From assembly GCA_023376005.1 (NCBI GenBank), contig CM042148.1, forward strand, positions 68,879,092-68,943,091: 64,000 nucleotides of DNA, written 5' to 3'. Of the stretch, positions 30,744 to 39,489 are shown piece by piece. Position 1 is the first letter of the stretch, and each line of letters begins with the position of its first letter. The notes beneath the pieces are model-generated. The model saw only the letters and a program-made list of their open reading frames with translations. It was not told the origin of the DNA and did not search any database. The stretch comes from Doryteuthis pealeii (lineage: Eukaryota; Mollusca; Cephalopoda; Myopsida; Loliginidae). The position numbers and the translations under genes are program-made.

Positions 30744-30960
30744 TTCAAATGATCATGATGCTCCTCGTGATGCATGTCAGAATGATAGATGTATAAAAAC
30801 AAGGATGTCATTATTTGAATAAGATCTTCAAAAGTTCTTTGATGCTTTGTTTGATAAACAGCTGTTATATTGTAAATTACCAGTTATACCAAGTGGTCGA
30901 TCACGGGAGTATTATGAGGAGAGTCCTTCACATAAGTCCCATACAGAGTGATCTGTGTGT
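30744..30960 (+). repeat. Dispersed repeat (mate of 25.68 kb)
   Basis: 30,744-30,862 is the inverted counterpart of 25,681-25,796. 30,863-30,960 continues into the duplicated block (GTGGTCGATCACGGGAGTAT). Confidence 0.7.
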
Positions 30961-31219
30961 ACTTAAATAGTGGCTAGCACTACAACCACTGCTGAGGTAT
31001 GGGGAAGATGGGTCATTCCATTATATCCTCCCCCCCCTGAGCTAACTTCTGCCGTTGGAATTTAACTTTTGATATTTCTTCTTTTTTAGATTTGGACATA
31101 GCAGTTTTACAGCTTTCATTTGTCTTAAACTTTTTCCCCTCCTGAAGGTTAATGATGGTGATGCTCATGGAATTTGTGAAGAATAAGGAGTTGATGGTGC
31201 AGGTGGCACATCCACAAGT

Positions 31220-31552
31220 ACTTTTTGGTTAATGGAAGGTGTGATCTCAAATTCATAGGAAGTTCCACATCGTTCTGTTCAATACTTTCAATATATCATG
31301 GTCTGATTTGGCTTACATGTCTCTTGTGATCAAATCACTTTCTCTTGATTATGTAGATCACTGTTCCAATTCTTTTGGTAACAATACCGTCCTCCCAGTA
31401 ACTTTTTTAGTTCCCCCCAATAGTTCCCCCCCAAAAAATGTATTACCCGGTTTATACATTTTTGTATTGAAATTCATTTTTTTAGGAATTTTCTTTTTCG
31501 ACCTTGGTAGTAACCTGTCGAATACGGATCTTATCTTTCGTGCAAACATTAC
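31220..31552 (-). pseudogene. Ty3/Gypsy-type Pol C-terminal remnant
   Basis: On the minus strand a basic region with KMNFNTKMYKPGNTFF is followed, in another frame, by YIIKRK-stop-FDHKRHVSQIRP and YIESIEQNDVELP. A small beta-barrel followed by KRHVxQIRP is the C-terminal portion of Gypsy-type integrases. It carries at least one frameshift and two in-frame stops. No gag, protease, RT or LTRs lie beside it. Identification is from motif recognition. Confidence 0.65.
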
Positions 31553-31574
31553 TTCTGCTGGTAATAGTTTTGAA

Positions 31575-31735
31575 TTAGTCCGACAAGAAATTCCAGAAGA
31601 AGGCCGGAGGGCACATCAGCTTTAGTAAGTAAAGTGTTGTACAGATAACAATGAAGATTTGGACAATAGTCCGAATAATATAAATAATACTAATTATCAA
31701 GCCACATCTCAAAAATTCTGAGAAATTAAAAAAGT
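31575..31735 (+). repeat. Family E repeat, degenerate core
   Basis: AGAAATTCCAGAAGAAGGCCG, with the CTGAAGA core mutated, and the tail AATAATACTAATTATCAAGC. A short insertion TTTAGTAAGTAAAG interrupts the expected GAAACGTTG. Confidence 0.6.
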
Positions 31736-31739
31736 GTGT

Positions 31740-31885
31740 TTTAAAAAAAATTGAGTTTTAAAAAAACGAATTTTCAATACTCATCAAGAATGAATAAAAC
31801 AAAATGTCTTCAGCATAAAATAACCCAACAAGTGTTGGCCTGCTGTAAAATCCAACCAACCAACCAACCAGGTTTATGGATCATT
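31740..31885 (-). repeat. Family C end fragment
   Basis: CATCAAGAATGAATAAAACA, GTCTTCAGCATAAAATAACC and (CCAA)n at 31,853-31,872. This is the outer end of family C inverted. Confidence 0.7.
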
Positions 31886-31969
31886 TAGTATGGTATAAAA
31901 ATCCAATTTTTATATATCTTATAAAATTCTCTCTTTTAAAATATTTTACAAAATTCTATGTTACTGCTG

Positions 31970-32062
31970 CCCCTGACCAGGATTGAACCTGCAGTCTAGA
32001 GATAACTGTCACTTAAAACTGTCTTAACCAAACTCCTCTATCCATTAGGCTATGTGTCCAAT
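31970..32062 (-). mobile_element. Family D tRNA-like SINE head
   Basis: On the minus strand ACATAGCCTAATGGATAGAG (box A) and CAGGTTCAATCCTGG (box B) are tRNA-spaced, but separated by a longer insert than a tRNA variable region allows. It is a SINE head rather than a tRNA gene. Confidence 0.65.
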
Positions 32063-32413
32063 TGGAATTTGAAGATGAATTGAAGATGAGGACAATAGTC
32101 CGAACAAGTCTACCAACATGAAGACCCCGTAACCAAGGTGACCCAGCCAGTCAGACTCCAACTTATGTACATCCCAGCAATTATATTCTCTATGCTTCTC
32201 CCACAATATTAGCCCTGATTAGCCGGTCGGAGGGCTTATCATATAATAATTTTGACTAGTATTGTTGTGTTATCACCTGATTGAATATCTGTAGTGAGCA
32301 AATGAAAGGTAGGGTGGTCAGTGGCAAAGTCGCTAAGTTGATGAGGCTATTTGTTGGCTAGGGACACATAACACAAATCTTCTTTTAGCATTAGGTTCTT
32401 TTGTTGTTTTATT
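32063..32413. other. Unassigned
   Basis: Begins with a family E-like piece (GAGGACAATAGTCCGAACA). The rest is not recognised. Confidence 0.4.
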
Positions 32414-32883
32414 GTATCTGTTGTAGAGGAGTTAACACCCCTACAAGATGGACTGACCCAGAGCCATATAAGAGTCCACGCACCCTTGGGAAAGGTATGA
32501 ATTCTACTCTCCCTCCAGCTATGGGTAAATAGTAGGGCAGACTGGGCTCTTTAACCTTGGTTAGGCAACCGGTCTAGGAGAAGGAAAACTCTGAATTCAA
32601 ACCTGTTAAACTCCGCTTAAGAAATTGACCTTGTGTCGTATCCTACTTGTGCGGAGGGGTTGGTAAATATATATAAGAGTCCACGCAGCAGTGACAGAAG
32701 TCGGAAAAATATTCAGACAAAATTACTGCATCAACTCTAACCATTTGAACCTCCTCATTTTGTACGTTTTGTCTTGTGATTATACTACTTCTTGTTCTAT
32801 GTTAAAAGTGCTGAATAAAATACATATTCACACACCCTGTGTTTTCTGTGTATCTTTTTCCACCTCAAGGATACAATAGTATC
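32414..32883 (+). mobile_element. Solo LTR split by a SINE
   Basis: The LTR spans 32,419-32,878. It begins TGTTGTAGAGG, ends GATACAATA (one C to T away from the usual CA end), and is flanked by the 5-bp duplication GTATC (32,414-32,418 and 32,879-32,883). It contains a TATA-like CATATAAGAG (32,465-32,474) and AATAAA (32,814-32,819). Removing the 205-bp SINE plus its duplication leaves an LTR of about 255 bp. No internal retroelement sequence remains. Confidence 0.7.
32466..32687 (+). mobile_element. 5'-truncated SINE-A with perfect 17-bp TSD
   Basis: ATATAAGAGTCCACGCA occurs at 32,466-32,482 and 32,671-32,687 around a SINE-A 3' part starting CCCTTGGGAAAGG. The target is the TATA region of the LTR. 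Confidence 0.9.
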
Positions 32884-32959
32884 TATTTTGTTTTTTTTGT
32901 TTTTTGTCCAGCACCCTTGAAGGCATAGGACCAGCTCCACAAGACATGTGCATTACATA

Positions 32960-33019
32960 TCTATCTATCTAGTTCATTCAGTTAATTTCTATCTATCTAT
33001 TTATCTTTATCTATCTTTA

Positions 33020-33090
<71 letters not shown>
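32960..33090. repeat. (ATCT)n-(CT)n-(TA)n compound microsatellite
   Basis: ATCT units from 32,961, CT units 33,021-33,045, TA units 33,046-33,090. Confidence 0.95.
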
Positions 33091-33094
<4 letters not shown>

Positions 33095-33239
33095 CTGGTA
33101 GTTAGGATCTTTCCATGTGTGGTTTAACCAAGCTGATGCGGGTAGACCGTAATGAGAGCTCAATGTGCCTAGTGCCAGTGAGTGGACTGACAGAGCAAGA
33201 TATTCATTCAATAAATGAAGGAAAAAAACTTTAAACTTG

Positions 33240-33375
33240 TTTCATTACAATTTTATTTCAACCGTATTACTACGGCATCTTCAGGTAATCACAGGTAATC
33301 ACAAGAACATGACTCTTACTAGTAAGAGTCATGTTCTTGTGATTACCTGAAGATAGACAAATACGGTTGAAATAG
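33240..33375. repeat. Hairpin element with hammerhead-like core
   Basis: The central palindrome AAGAACATGACTCTTACT against AGTAAGAGTCATGTTCTT is extended outward by GATTACCTGAAGAT and TACGGTTGAAATA in both orientations. On the minus strand CTGAAGA (33,284-33,278) is followed by TG, the 5-bp stem CCGTA/TACGG with a GTAA tetraloop, then TT and GAAA (33,259-33,256). Confidence 0.75.
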
Positions 33376-33439
33376 ATTATTATGAATTAACAATTTTATA
33401 AAAAAGAAGGTCTTCAAAATGGATTATGTTTTTTTTATT

Positions 33440-33590
33440 ATTATTATTATTTTACATTTGCGACATGTGCTTCAGATCTTCTGATATCTTCTTCAGGACA
33501 GAATATGGTTAATTAATGCCTGAAGAAGATATCAGAAGAACTAAAACACATGTCACAAATGTAAAATAATAATAAAAAAATTATTAAAAA
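33440..33590. repeat. Hairpin element with hammerhead-like remnant
   Basis: TCTGATATCTTCTTCAGG pairs with CCTGAAGAAGATATCAGA; the arms extend to ATTATTTTACATTTG and its complement. On the minus strand CTGAAGA is followed by GAT...ATC and then GAAG (not GAAA), so the core is imperfect. Confidence 0.7.
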
Positions 33591-33624
33591 AAACATATTT
33601 TATTTTGTAGACCTTCTTATATAT

Positions 33625-33630
33625 AATATA

Positions 33631-33693
<63 letters not shown>

Positions 33694-33790
33694 CATATAT
33701 ATATGTGTGTATATGCATATATATCAATCATTCAGTTCCTATCTATCTATCTATCTCTGTTCATATGTATGTATGTTTTTATGTATGTAA
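33625..33790. repeat. (TA)n-(GT)n-(TATG)n microsatellites
   Basis: TA to 33,650, GT 33,651-33,690, then TATC/GTAT units. Confidence 0.9.
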
Positions 33791-33809
33791 ACACTATTAA
33801 ACAGGACAG

Positions 33810-34175
33810 ACATCTCCTGTCTGACTAGTTTCTTTTCAATCCGTTTGAGTTTCTGGGCCAATTTTTAAAATATCAGAGTGGAATTTATTAATATGTGCAC
33901 CAACATTTTCCTGAGTACTTTCAGCAGTACAAAGTGCCATCTTCAGGGGTGGATGTAATTGAGCTGTTTTCTTCAGAGTTCTATTTAAGCACAAAAATGT
34001 ATGTGAAGGAACAAACAGAACAGAACAAAACAACGCAATTACATCCACCTCTGAACATGACCCTTTGTAGGAAAATTTTGGTGCACACTTAAATTCCATC
34101 TCATTATTAAAAAAATTGGCCTGGTACTCAAACAGATTGAAAAGACACAAGCCAGACAGGAGATGTCTGTCCTGT
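33810..34175. repeat. 360-bp hairpin element with hammerhead-like core
   Basis: Outer arms GGACAGACATCTCCTGTCTG and CCAGACAGGAGATGTCTGTC. Inner arms run through TGGATGTAATTG and CAATTACATCCACC. On the minus strand CTGAAGA (33,946-33,940), one T, a stem GGCA/TGCT, then GAAA (33,922-33,919). The right arm has CTGAACA in the homologous position. Confidence 0.75.
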
Positions 34176-35127
34176 TTAATGGTGTCTGCATTAAAGAAAA
34201 ACTGCTGCCCATATATACATATGTATGAATGCATGTATCTGTATCTATCTGTATGTCAGGTCGCCACGCGCTACTGGTACTGTGTAACCCAGTACTACCT
34301 GTTTCATAGTCGAGTCATTGGTGATTAAACAGGTTACCCCACCAAACTTGTCTGGTGAGGAGGGTGGCTAGACATCCAGCAGGATGAAAAACAAAACTTG
34401 TCAAAAGGCAGAGGAAGCCTTTCGTTCAAGGGCCATATAAGGTGTGCTACAATACACCACTTAAATTTATAGACTAAGCGAGGTCACATGGTTTATACCT
34501 CAGCCAATCAACAGCCCGAATACATGGCTAGTTAATTACTTAATTGCTGATACTGAGTGACATCCATTTGCAATCATTGACGAAGGACCTGCAAGACTGA
34601 GGAGCACCAAGGAACAACCAAAGGATTCTTTACTAAGGATCGTGCTCTGCTTAACACAAAGGATCTATGCTGGACAAGCGCTCGTGTTTGAAGCCTAAAG
34701 GATGGCCACTAAAATCATAACACACAGGGACATAGAAATACCGGGCTTGGTGTCCAGACACATAGCAAAACCACCAGGAGAAATACATCCCTCAGACTTG
34801 TCAATGCAAGTGTCTACATAAAGGAAAACTTAAAGATATAACCTGCAGAGGCTGTTTCATCCAATGATGTTGACCTTTTCTTCTTTTTGGTTCAGTGTGG
34901 CAGTTGTTCAGAGTGTGGAATTGGTTCTGTGCAAAGGCTTTCCTCACTTAAAAAAGCTTCAGGCACAGACATTGCTTAATATGCAAATACATATCTTACC
35001 ATTAATGTGTTCTTGATAACACAAAGGCAGGCTGTAGCCTAAAACGGCAAAACAAACATTCAATGAAGGCTAATAAAGATATAAACTTATCAAGCTATGG
35101 CAATACTCGAAGACGAGTTTGCTGCCA
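34176..35127. other. Unassigned, probable retroelement debris
   Basis: More GC-balanced than its surroundings (34,250-34,870), with a palindrome at 34,270-34,300 (ACTGGTACTGTG...CCCAGTACTACC). I recognise no gene. Confidence 0.35.
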
Positions 35128-35182
35128 TCATCTATCTATCTATCTATCCATATCTCTCTTTTTATCTATCTATCTATCTATC
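35128..35182. repeat. (ATCT)n microsatellite
   Basis: ATCT units with one interruption. Confidence 0.95.
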
Positions 35183-35217
35183 TATGTCAGTCTGTTCACA
35201 TGTAAGTATATATGTAT

Positions 35218-35400
35218 GTAAGTTAGCTTCTTACAAAGTCTGTAAGTCAGCTTCTGGTCTTAAGAGACATATAGTGGTGTATAAGCATAACTTCTTTTCA
35301 TCTGATACAATGGGAAGGACGTCCTTCCTATGTCACATTTGCATCAAACTTTGTGGGTCTGTAGCGGGTTTGATGAGTCATTTGAGGGCTCATGAGAGGA
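35218..35400 (+). pseudogene. LINE-associated double zinc-finger fragment
   Basis: In one frame: VCKSASGLKRHIVVYKH, then SFLCHICIKLCGSVAGLMSH and LRAHERK. Fingers with the C..C/C-SAxGLxxH-x-RxH layout are typical of the termini of a class of animal LINE polymerases. No RT sequence is adjacent, so this is a stranded remnant. Calling it a host zinc-finger exon is possible but less likely. Confidence 0.55.
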
Positions 35401-35440
35401 AAGGTTCTGGTGGTGGGATTATAGGTTTGTAAGGGATGGT

Positions 35441-35790
35441 AGTGATCTGTACAGATTATGCCATTGCTATCTATATCAATCTGTTCATATCTATCTATCT
35501 ATCTATCTACCAGTCTGTTCATATGTATGTATCTATGTATGTTTATTATAAACTACCATGGAATTTCCATGGGTCCAGTTAGTTTTTTTTATTGTTAACA
35601 CAAATTTTAGTGATCTGTACAGATTATGCTATTGCTATCTATATCAATCTGTTCATATCTATCTATTCATCTATCTATCTACCAGTCTGTTCATATGTAT
35701 GTATGCATGTATTTATGTATGTTTATTATAAACTACCATGGAATTTCCATGGGCTCAGTTAGTTTTTTTTTTATTATTGGCACAAATTTT
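35441..35790 (+). repeat. Direct duplication, ~180-bp period
   Basis: AGTGATCTGTACAGATTATG, the ATCT tract, then ACTACCATGGAATTTCCATG and AGTTAGTTTTTTTT appear twice, at 35,441-35,600 and 35,611-35,790. Confidence 0.85.
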
Positions 35791-35877
35791 AATGAAATTT
35801 CAATTGCTCAGACATAGGAAGTGATTATTTCCCTTGGTTTTGTTGTCAAAGTTCCCTTGGTTGTAACAAAAAGTCAC

Positions 35878-36312
35878 GGTAATCTTTAACTTGTTCCTCG
35901 AAAATTCCTACCATGAAATAAACTGGCATAAATTGGATCCTCCTTTTATGACCGTAATTTTGTTTTTTCATCGACAATGATTAAAATCTGACACTTCAAC
36001 TTTTTACTCGTAAACTCCTACCATAAAATTAGGCTTGGGCATTATCTGAGCCAAGCCTAATTTTATGGTAGGAATTTATGAGTAAAAAGTTGAAGTGTAA
36101 AACGAACCCCCACTTTAAAACTAACCATTCTCACAAATAAAAACTTTTAGAATATACACATTGAAGTGAATATTAAAATAAATAAATAAAATATATTCAG
36201 TATTGTAAAATAACGGGTGCAAGAAAAATAAAACATTGCAAAAACATAGACATAAAATGAGGGTTCAGTTTAATTTATAGTAGGAATTTACGAGGAACAA
36301 GTTAAAGATTAC
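35878..36312. repeat. Nested inverted repeats
   Basis: The outer arms, 35,878-35,930 (GGTAATCTTTAACTTGTTCC) and 36,265-36,312 (GGAACAAGTTAAAGATTACC), are perfect over 20 bp. The inner arms, 35,985-36,025 and 36,055-36,095 (CTTCAACTTTTTACTCGTAA against its complement), close on GGCTTGGGCATT...GAGCCAAGCC. Repeats within repeats like this suggest a MITE inserted in its own relative. Confidence 0.8.
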
Positions 36313-36412
36313 CAAAGTCACTAACCATGTTATATACCCCTTAACATTCAGTATATAATGGTGAGAGAGAAATGGAGTATGAGGAGAGGATGAGAGGTTC
36401 TTGTTTTCTCTT

Positions 36413-36772
36413 GTCTAATTGGACCATATGACCTTTAGGCACCCCTTTTTCATCCGGTTGTTTTAACAGATGATTTTTAGATTTTTTTTTTAATTATAAA
36501 ACTAACCCCAACCCTAACCCCTAACCCCAACCCCTAACCCTAACCCCTAACAAACAACCAGATATTGACGGTGTAAATGAAAAACATGTCCTTTCTTAAC
36601 CAAGATCAAAAAGGGGTGCCTAAAGGTAATATGGTCCGTCTAATTTGTCAACCCCAACCCCTAACCCTAACCCCTAACAAACAACCGGATATTGACGGTT
36701 TAAATGAAAAACATGTCCTTTCTTAATCGAGATCAAAAAGGGGTGCCTAAAGGTAACATGGTCCGTCTAATT
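36413..36772. mobile_element. Inverted-repeat element with telomere-like core and repeated right end
   Basis: The left terminal repeat GACCTTTAGGCACCCCTTTT (in 36,421-36,452) matches inverted AAAAGGGGTGCCTAAAGGT at 36,610-36,637 and again at 36,737-36,764. The octamer GTCTAATT flanks all three: 36,413-36,420, 36,638-36,645 and 36,765-36,772. The basic element is 36,421-36,637 (217 bp). The right part is tandemly repeated with a 127-bp period, and each unit includes CCCTAACCCC-type telomere-like repeats (36,490-36,550 and 36,652-36,678). No ORF. Confidence 0.8.
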
Positions 36773-37230
36773 TGTCAACCACCATCTTCTCTGGTGGACT
36801 CTGCTGCTGGGCTTCTTCTGGGGGTTGATTCTCCGGGTTGATTTCTTTGGGCTGGGTGTCTATGCATTCTTATTTTAATTAATTATAATAAAGCAAGACT
36901 TGTTGTTTTTCTATATAGCTTTTATTAAACAAACCCAGCCCACAAAACTGCGCAGATTGAGAAGCAACATTTCAGAGCGAGCAGACCTCTGCATTCGCTC
37001 ACACCGACTTTCTGGTCACAACTAAACTAAAACTAAAACCTCTGTCTCACACGTCTACTAGAGTGTTTTTCGAGGGGTCAAGCGGATGTCACCACAAATC
37101 AATCATAACCATAATGGTCAAGGTAATTTTCCACTCAACCCCTCTTTTTTGAATCTAACGAACTCTGATTCAAAATTTATCTAGCTACAGTACTTACATA
37201 ATTAATAAGCTATCCATGAATTACGTAACA
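36773..37230 (+). mobile_element. Possible degraded LTR
   Basis: It starts TGTCAACC and ends TTACGTAACA. AATAAAGCAAGACTTG (about 36,886), AAACTGCGCAGATTGAG and TCAAGCGGATGTCACC parallel AATAAACACAAGACTTCG, ACCTGCGCAGTTTAGG and TCAAGCGCCGTCACTC of the clear LTR at 45,748-46,330. No target duplication is visible, so boundaries are tentative. Confidence 0.45.
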
Positions 37231-37307
37231 ATCACAAATGAAGGAAAAAAAATTCTAAGAAAAGTCATAATTTTCTAAAAGAATATTCTTAAAAATACCA
37301 AATTCGT

Positions 37308-37920
37308 TGGTTGTATTTTTGATCATGTCAAACCTTGGGGTATTTTATGCTAAAGACATTTTTGTTTTATTCATTCTTGTTGGGTATTCAGATATTTTTT
37401 AAACTCATTTTTTAAAACACATTTTTTTATCTATTTAACTCATAGACAGGATCCTTACAAGGAGTACCACTTCAGGAGAGGGTGGACCTAGGTGTAATGG
37501 CAATGAAGGGTTACTCCACACTCCCCAGAGCTCTAGAATTGGAACTTCACCACTAGATGCAGTTTAATATCATACCCAGGACACTAAGACTCTCAGTCAC
37601 AGCCTTTCTAGGCACATATATGATAAAAAGTGTTAGGGCCTTGCCATAAGAGTAATACAGTCAGGACAATCATATAGGTGCTAGGGCTTGACATGACCAG
37701 TCAATTGATTGGAGGGGGTCACTCTAGCCTAAGTAAGGTACAAAGAGGAGTGGTAACACATCATGGACTGCTCAGCCCTCAGGATTCCATCCTTAAGCAT
37801 CAGGATTAGCCACCCATGGTCAACAAGTGGCCACATTGGGCAGGGGGGGGGTCTTACCCTTCTGCAGAGGTGCAGTTATCGTATTTTACTACCGCAGCCA
37901 ACAGGGCTCCAAAATATAGG
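37308..37920 (+). repeat. Family C, near full length
   Basis: From GTTGGTTGTATTTTTGATCA through GAGAGGGTGGACCTAG and CAATTGATTGGAGGGGGTC to AGCCAACAGGGCTCC. It matches 13,323-13,790 in the opposite orientation. Confidence 0.75.
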
Positions 37921-38091
37921 AAATTTCTCAGAATTTTCTTTTCTTTGGTTTGTCTTGGGTGGGGGTTCTGTTGTGTCTTCATTATCAAATAAAAATGTTG
38001 GGTTCAAGGTTACAATATAAATTATAATTAGTTGAACAAACAACTCCGACCAAGGGTGTTAAACATAACATGGACTTTAATATAAGTACAG

Positions 38092-38415
38092 CACATGGAG
38101 AAACAGATAGATATATATTTACCAAACCCTCCGCACGAGCAGGATGTGACACAAGGTCAATTTCTTAAGCGGAGTTCAGCAGGTTTGAATTCAGAGTTTT
38201 CCTTCTCCTAGAACGGTTGCCTAACCAAGGTTAAAGAGTCCAGTCTGCCCTACTATTTATCCATAGCTGGAGGGAGAGTGGGATTTATACCTTTCCCAAG
38301 GGTATTAGCGCTAAGTGAAATGCAATTACCACGTCCAGGATTTGAACTCGGGGCGACAAATCCATTTTCCACAACTTTAACCATTACACCACGCGCTTCC
38401 ATACATGGAGAAACT
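38092..38415 (-). mobile_element. SINE-A, full length with target duplication
   Basis: A minus-strand SINE-A with an intact head (GGAAGCGCGTGGTGTAATGG, GAGTTCAAATCC). The flanks ACATGGAGAAACAGATA (38,094-38,110) and ACATGGAGAAACTGATA (38,403-38,419) differ by one base, giving a 17-bp duplication. Confidence 0.88.
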
Positions 38416-38519
38416 GATATAAGACATGAAATACATATACGTGACAAAGACACATAATGTACATGTGAATGACACATAAAAACAAGGGTACAAAGTAGAT
38501 ATATCTAGAATATAGCAGT

Positions 38520-38965
38520 AATGAGGGGTTATGGAGAGTTCATAAGAAAGTCACTTACTTATGCCTGTGTGGGGGATGAGAACCCACACATAGGGAGGGT
38601 GTAGACAACTGTCTAACCCATGGTTGTCAAGTCCTGAGAAGAAAGAGAAAAAGAGTTCAAAACAGGCGCTTAAATACCAAAAATCCCTGGTGGTCAAAAA
38701 CGGGAACCTAGAGGGAAGATAACTCTTCCAGGCAAAGGAAAGCCAACCAAACAACAACACTGAAATCGAGAAGAAAGGTTAACATAGGTTTATTACCTTT
38801 GGTACAAAAGATATAATAAAATAGAGTCTAAACGTGCATCGTTTCCACAACAGTAATTAATTATCTGTAACAACTAGCTACTACTTGATTGTGTAGTCCA
38901 TATCATTTATGGATTTCATTGGACGAGTCCAACTTTCTTGTAAGGGAAAATATCTTCCCTTACAA
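38520..38965 (-). mobile_element. Possible LTR remnant(s)
   Basis: The minus strand holds AATAAACC near 38,795, GAAGAGTTATCTTCCC, a TATTTAAGCG box-like motif near 38,672 and AAGTAAGTGACTTTC, several shared with 20,945-21,130. 38,940-38,964 is a perfect hairpin GTAAGGGAA/TTCCCTTAC. No clean termini. Confidence 0.3.
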
Positions 38966-39489
38966 CAGGTTCAAATACTGTAAATAGGAGGCATTATTTT
39001 TTGGAGCATATCTCACAATACTTACAGTCACCTAAAAAAGATTTTTGGTGGAAATAAATAAAAGGCATTACTTTTGGAGCATACCTCAGAGTATTTAGCA
39101 CCACCATCCCCCGAAAAAAAATATTTCTTTTCCTGTCAGGAAAAAGCTGCTTGAGATATTTTTGTAGAAATATTTTTTCTTTTTAAAAAAAAAAAATCAA
39201 ACAAAGAATGCTTTATTCATATTATATCCACAACAACATATCTATGGCCATTCACTTGTATTTTAATAAAGACCTCACACAAGGTCGAAATAATTTCATG
39301 TTGACCTTGTGTGAGCATCAAATTAAATGTCACTTGTTAAGTGTTTGACAACTGTCAGTGAATGACAATGAATTCTGACTGACTGGATTCAATACACAAA
39401 GGATTGTTGTCTCTAGTCTCAAATTTTAAGGAAGAAAAAAATATTAGATATATTTAAATTTCAACTTGGGGTTAAATCAATAAAAGTTC
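38966..39489. other. Unassigned with one hairpin
   Basis: 39,275-39,318 is an inverted repeat CTCACACAAGGTC/GACCTTGTGTGAG. AGGCATTA(C/T)TTTTTGGAGCATA occurs twice (38,987 and 39,063). No gene. Confidence 0.55.

Noticed and set aside
31308..31625. 105-codon plus-strand ORF
   Set aside because: Antisense shadow of the Gypsy-type Pol remnant on the minus strand.
34176..35090. Possible host exon
   Set aside because: More balanced base composition, but no frame over about 70 codons with recognisable motifs and no splice-site-bounded coding block that I could support.
36490..36680. True telomere or chromosome end
   Set aside because: Only short CCCTAA runs inside a MITE with flanking target octamers.
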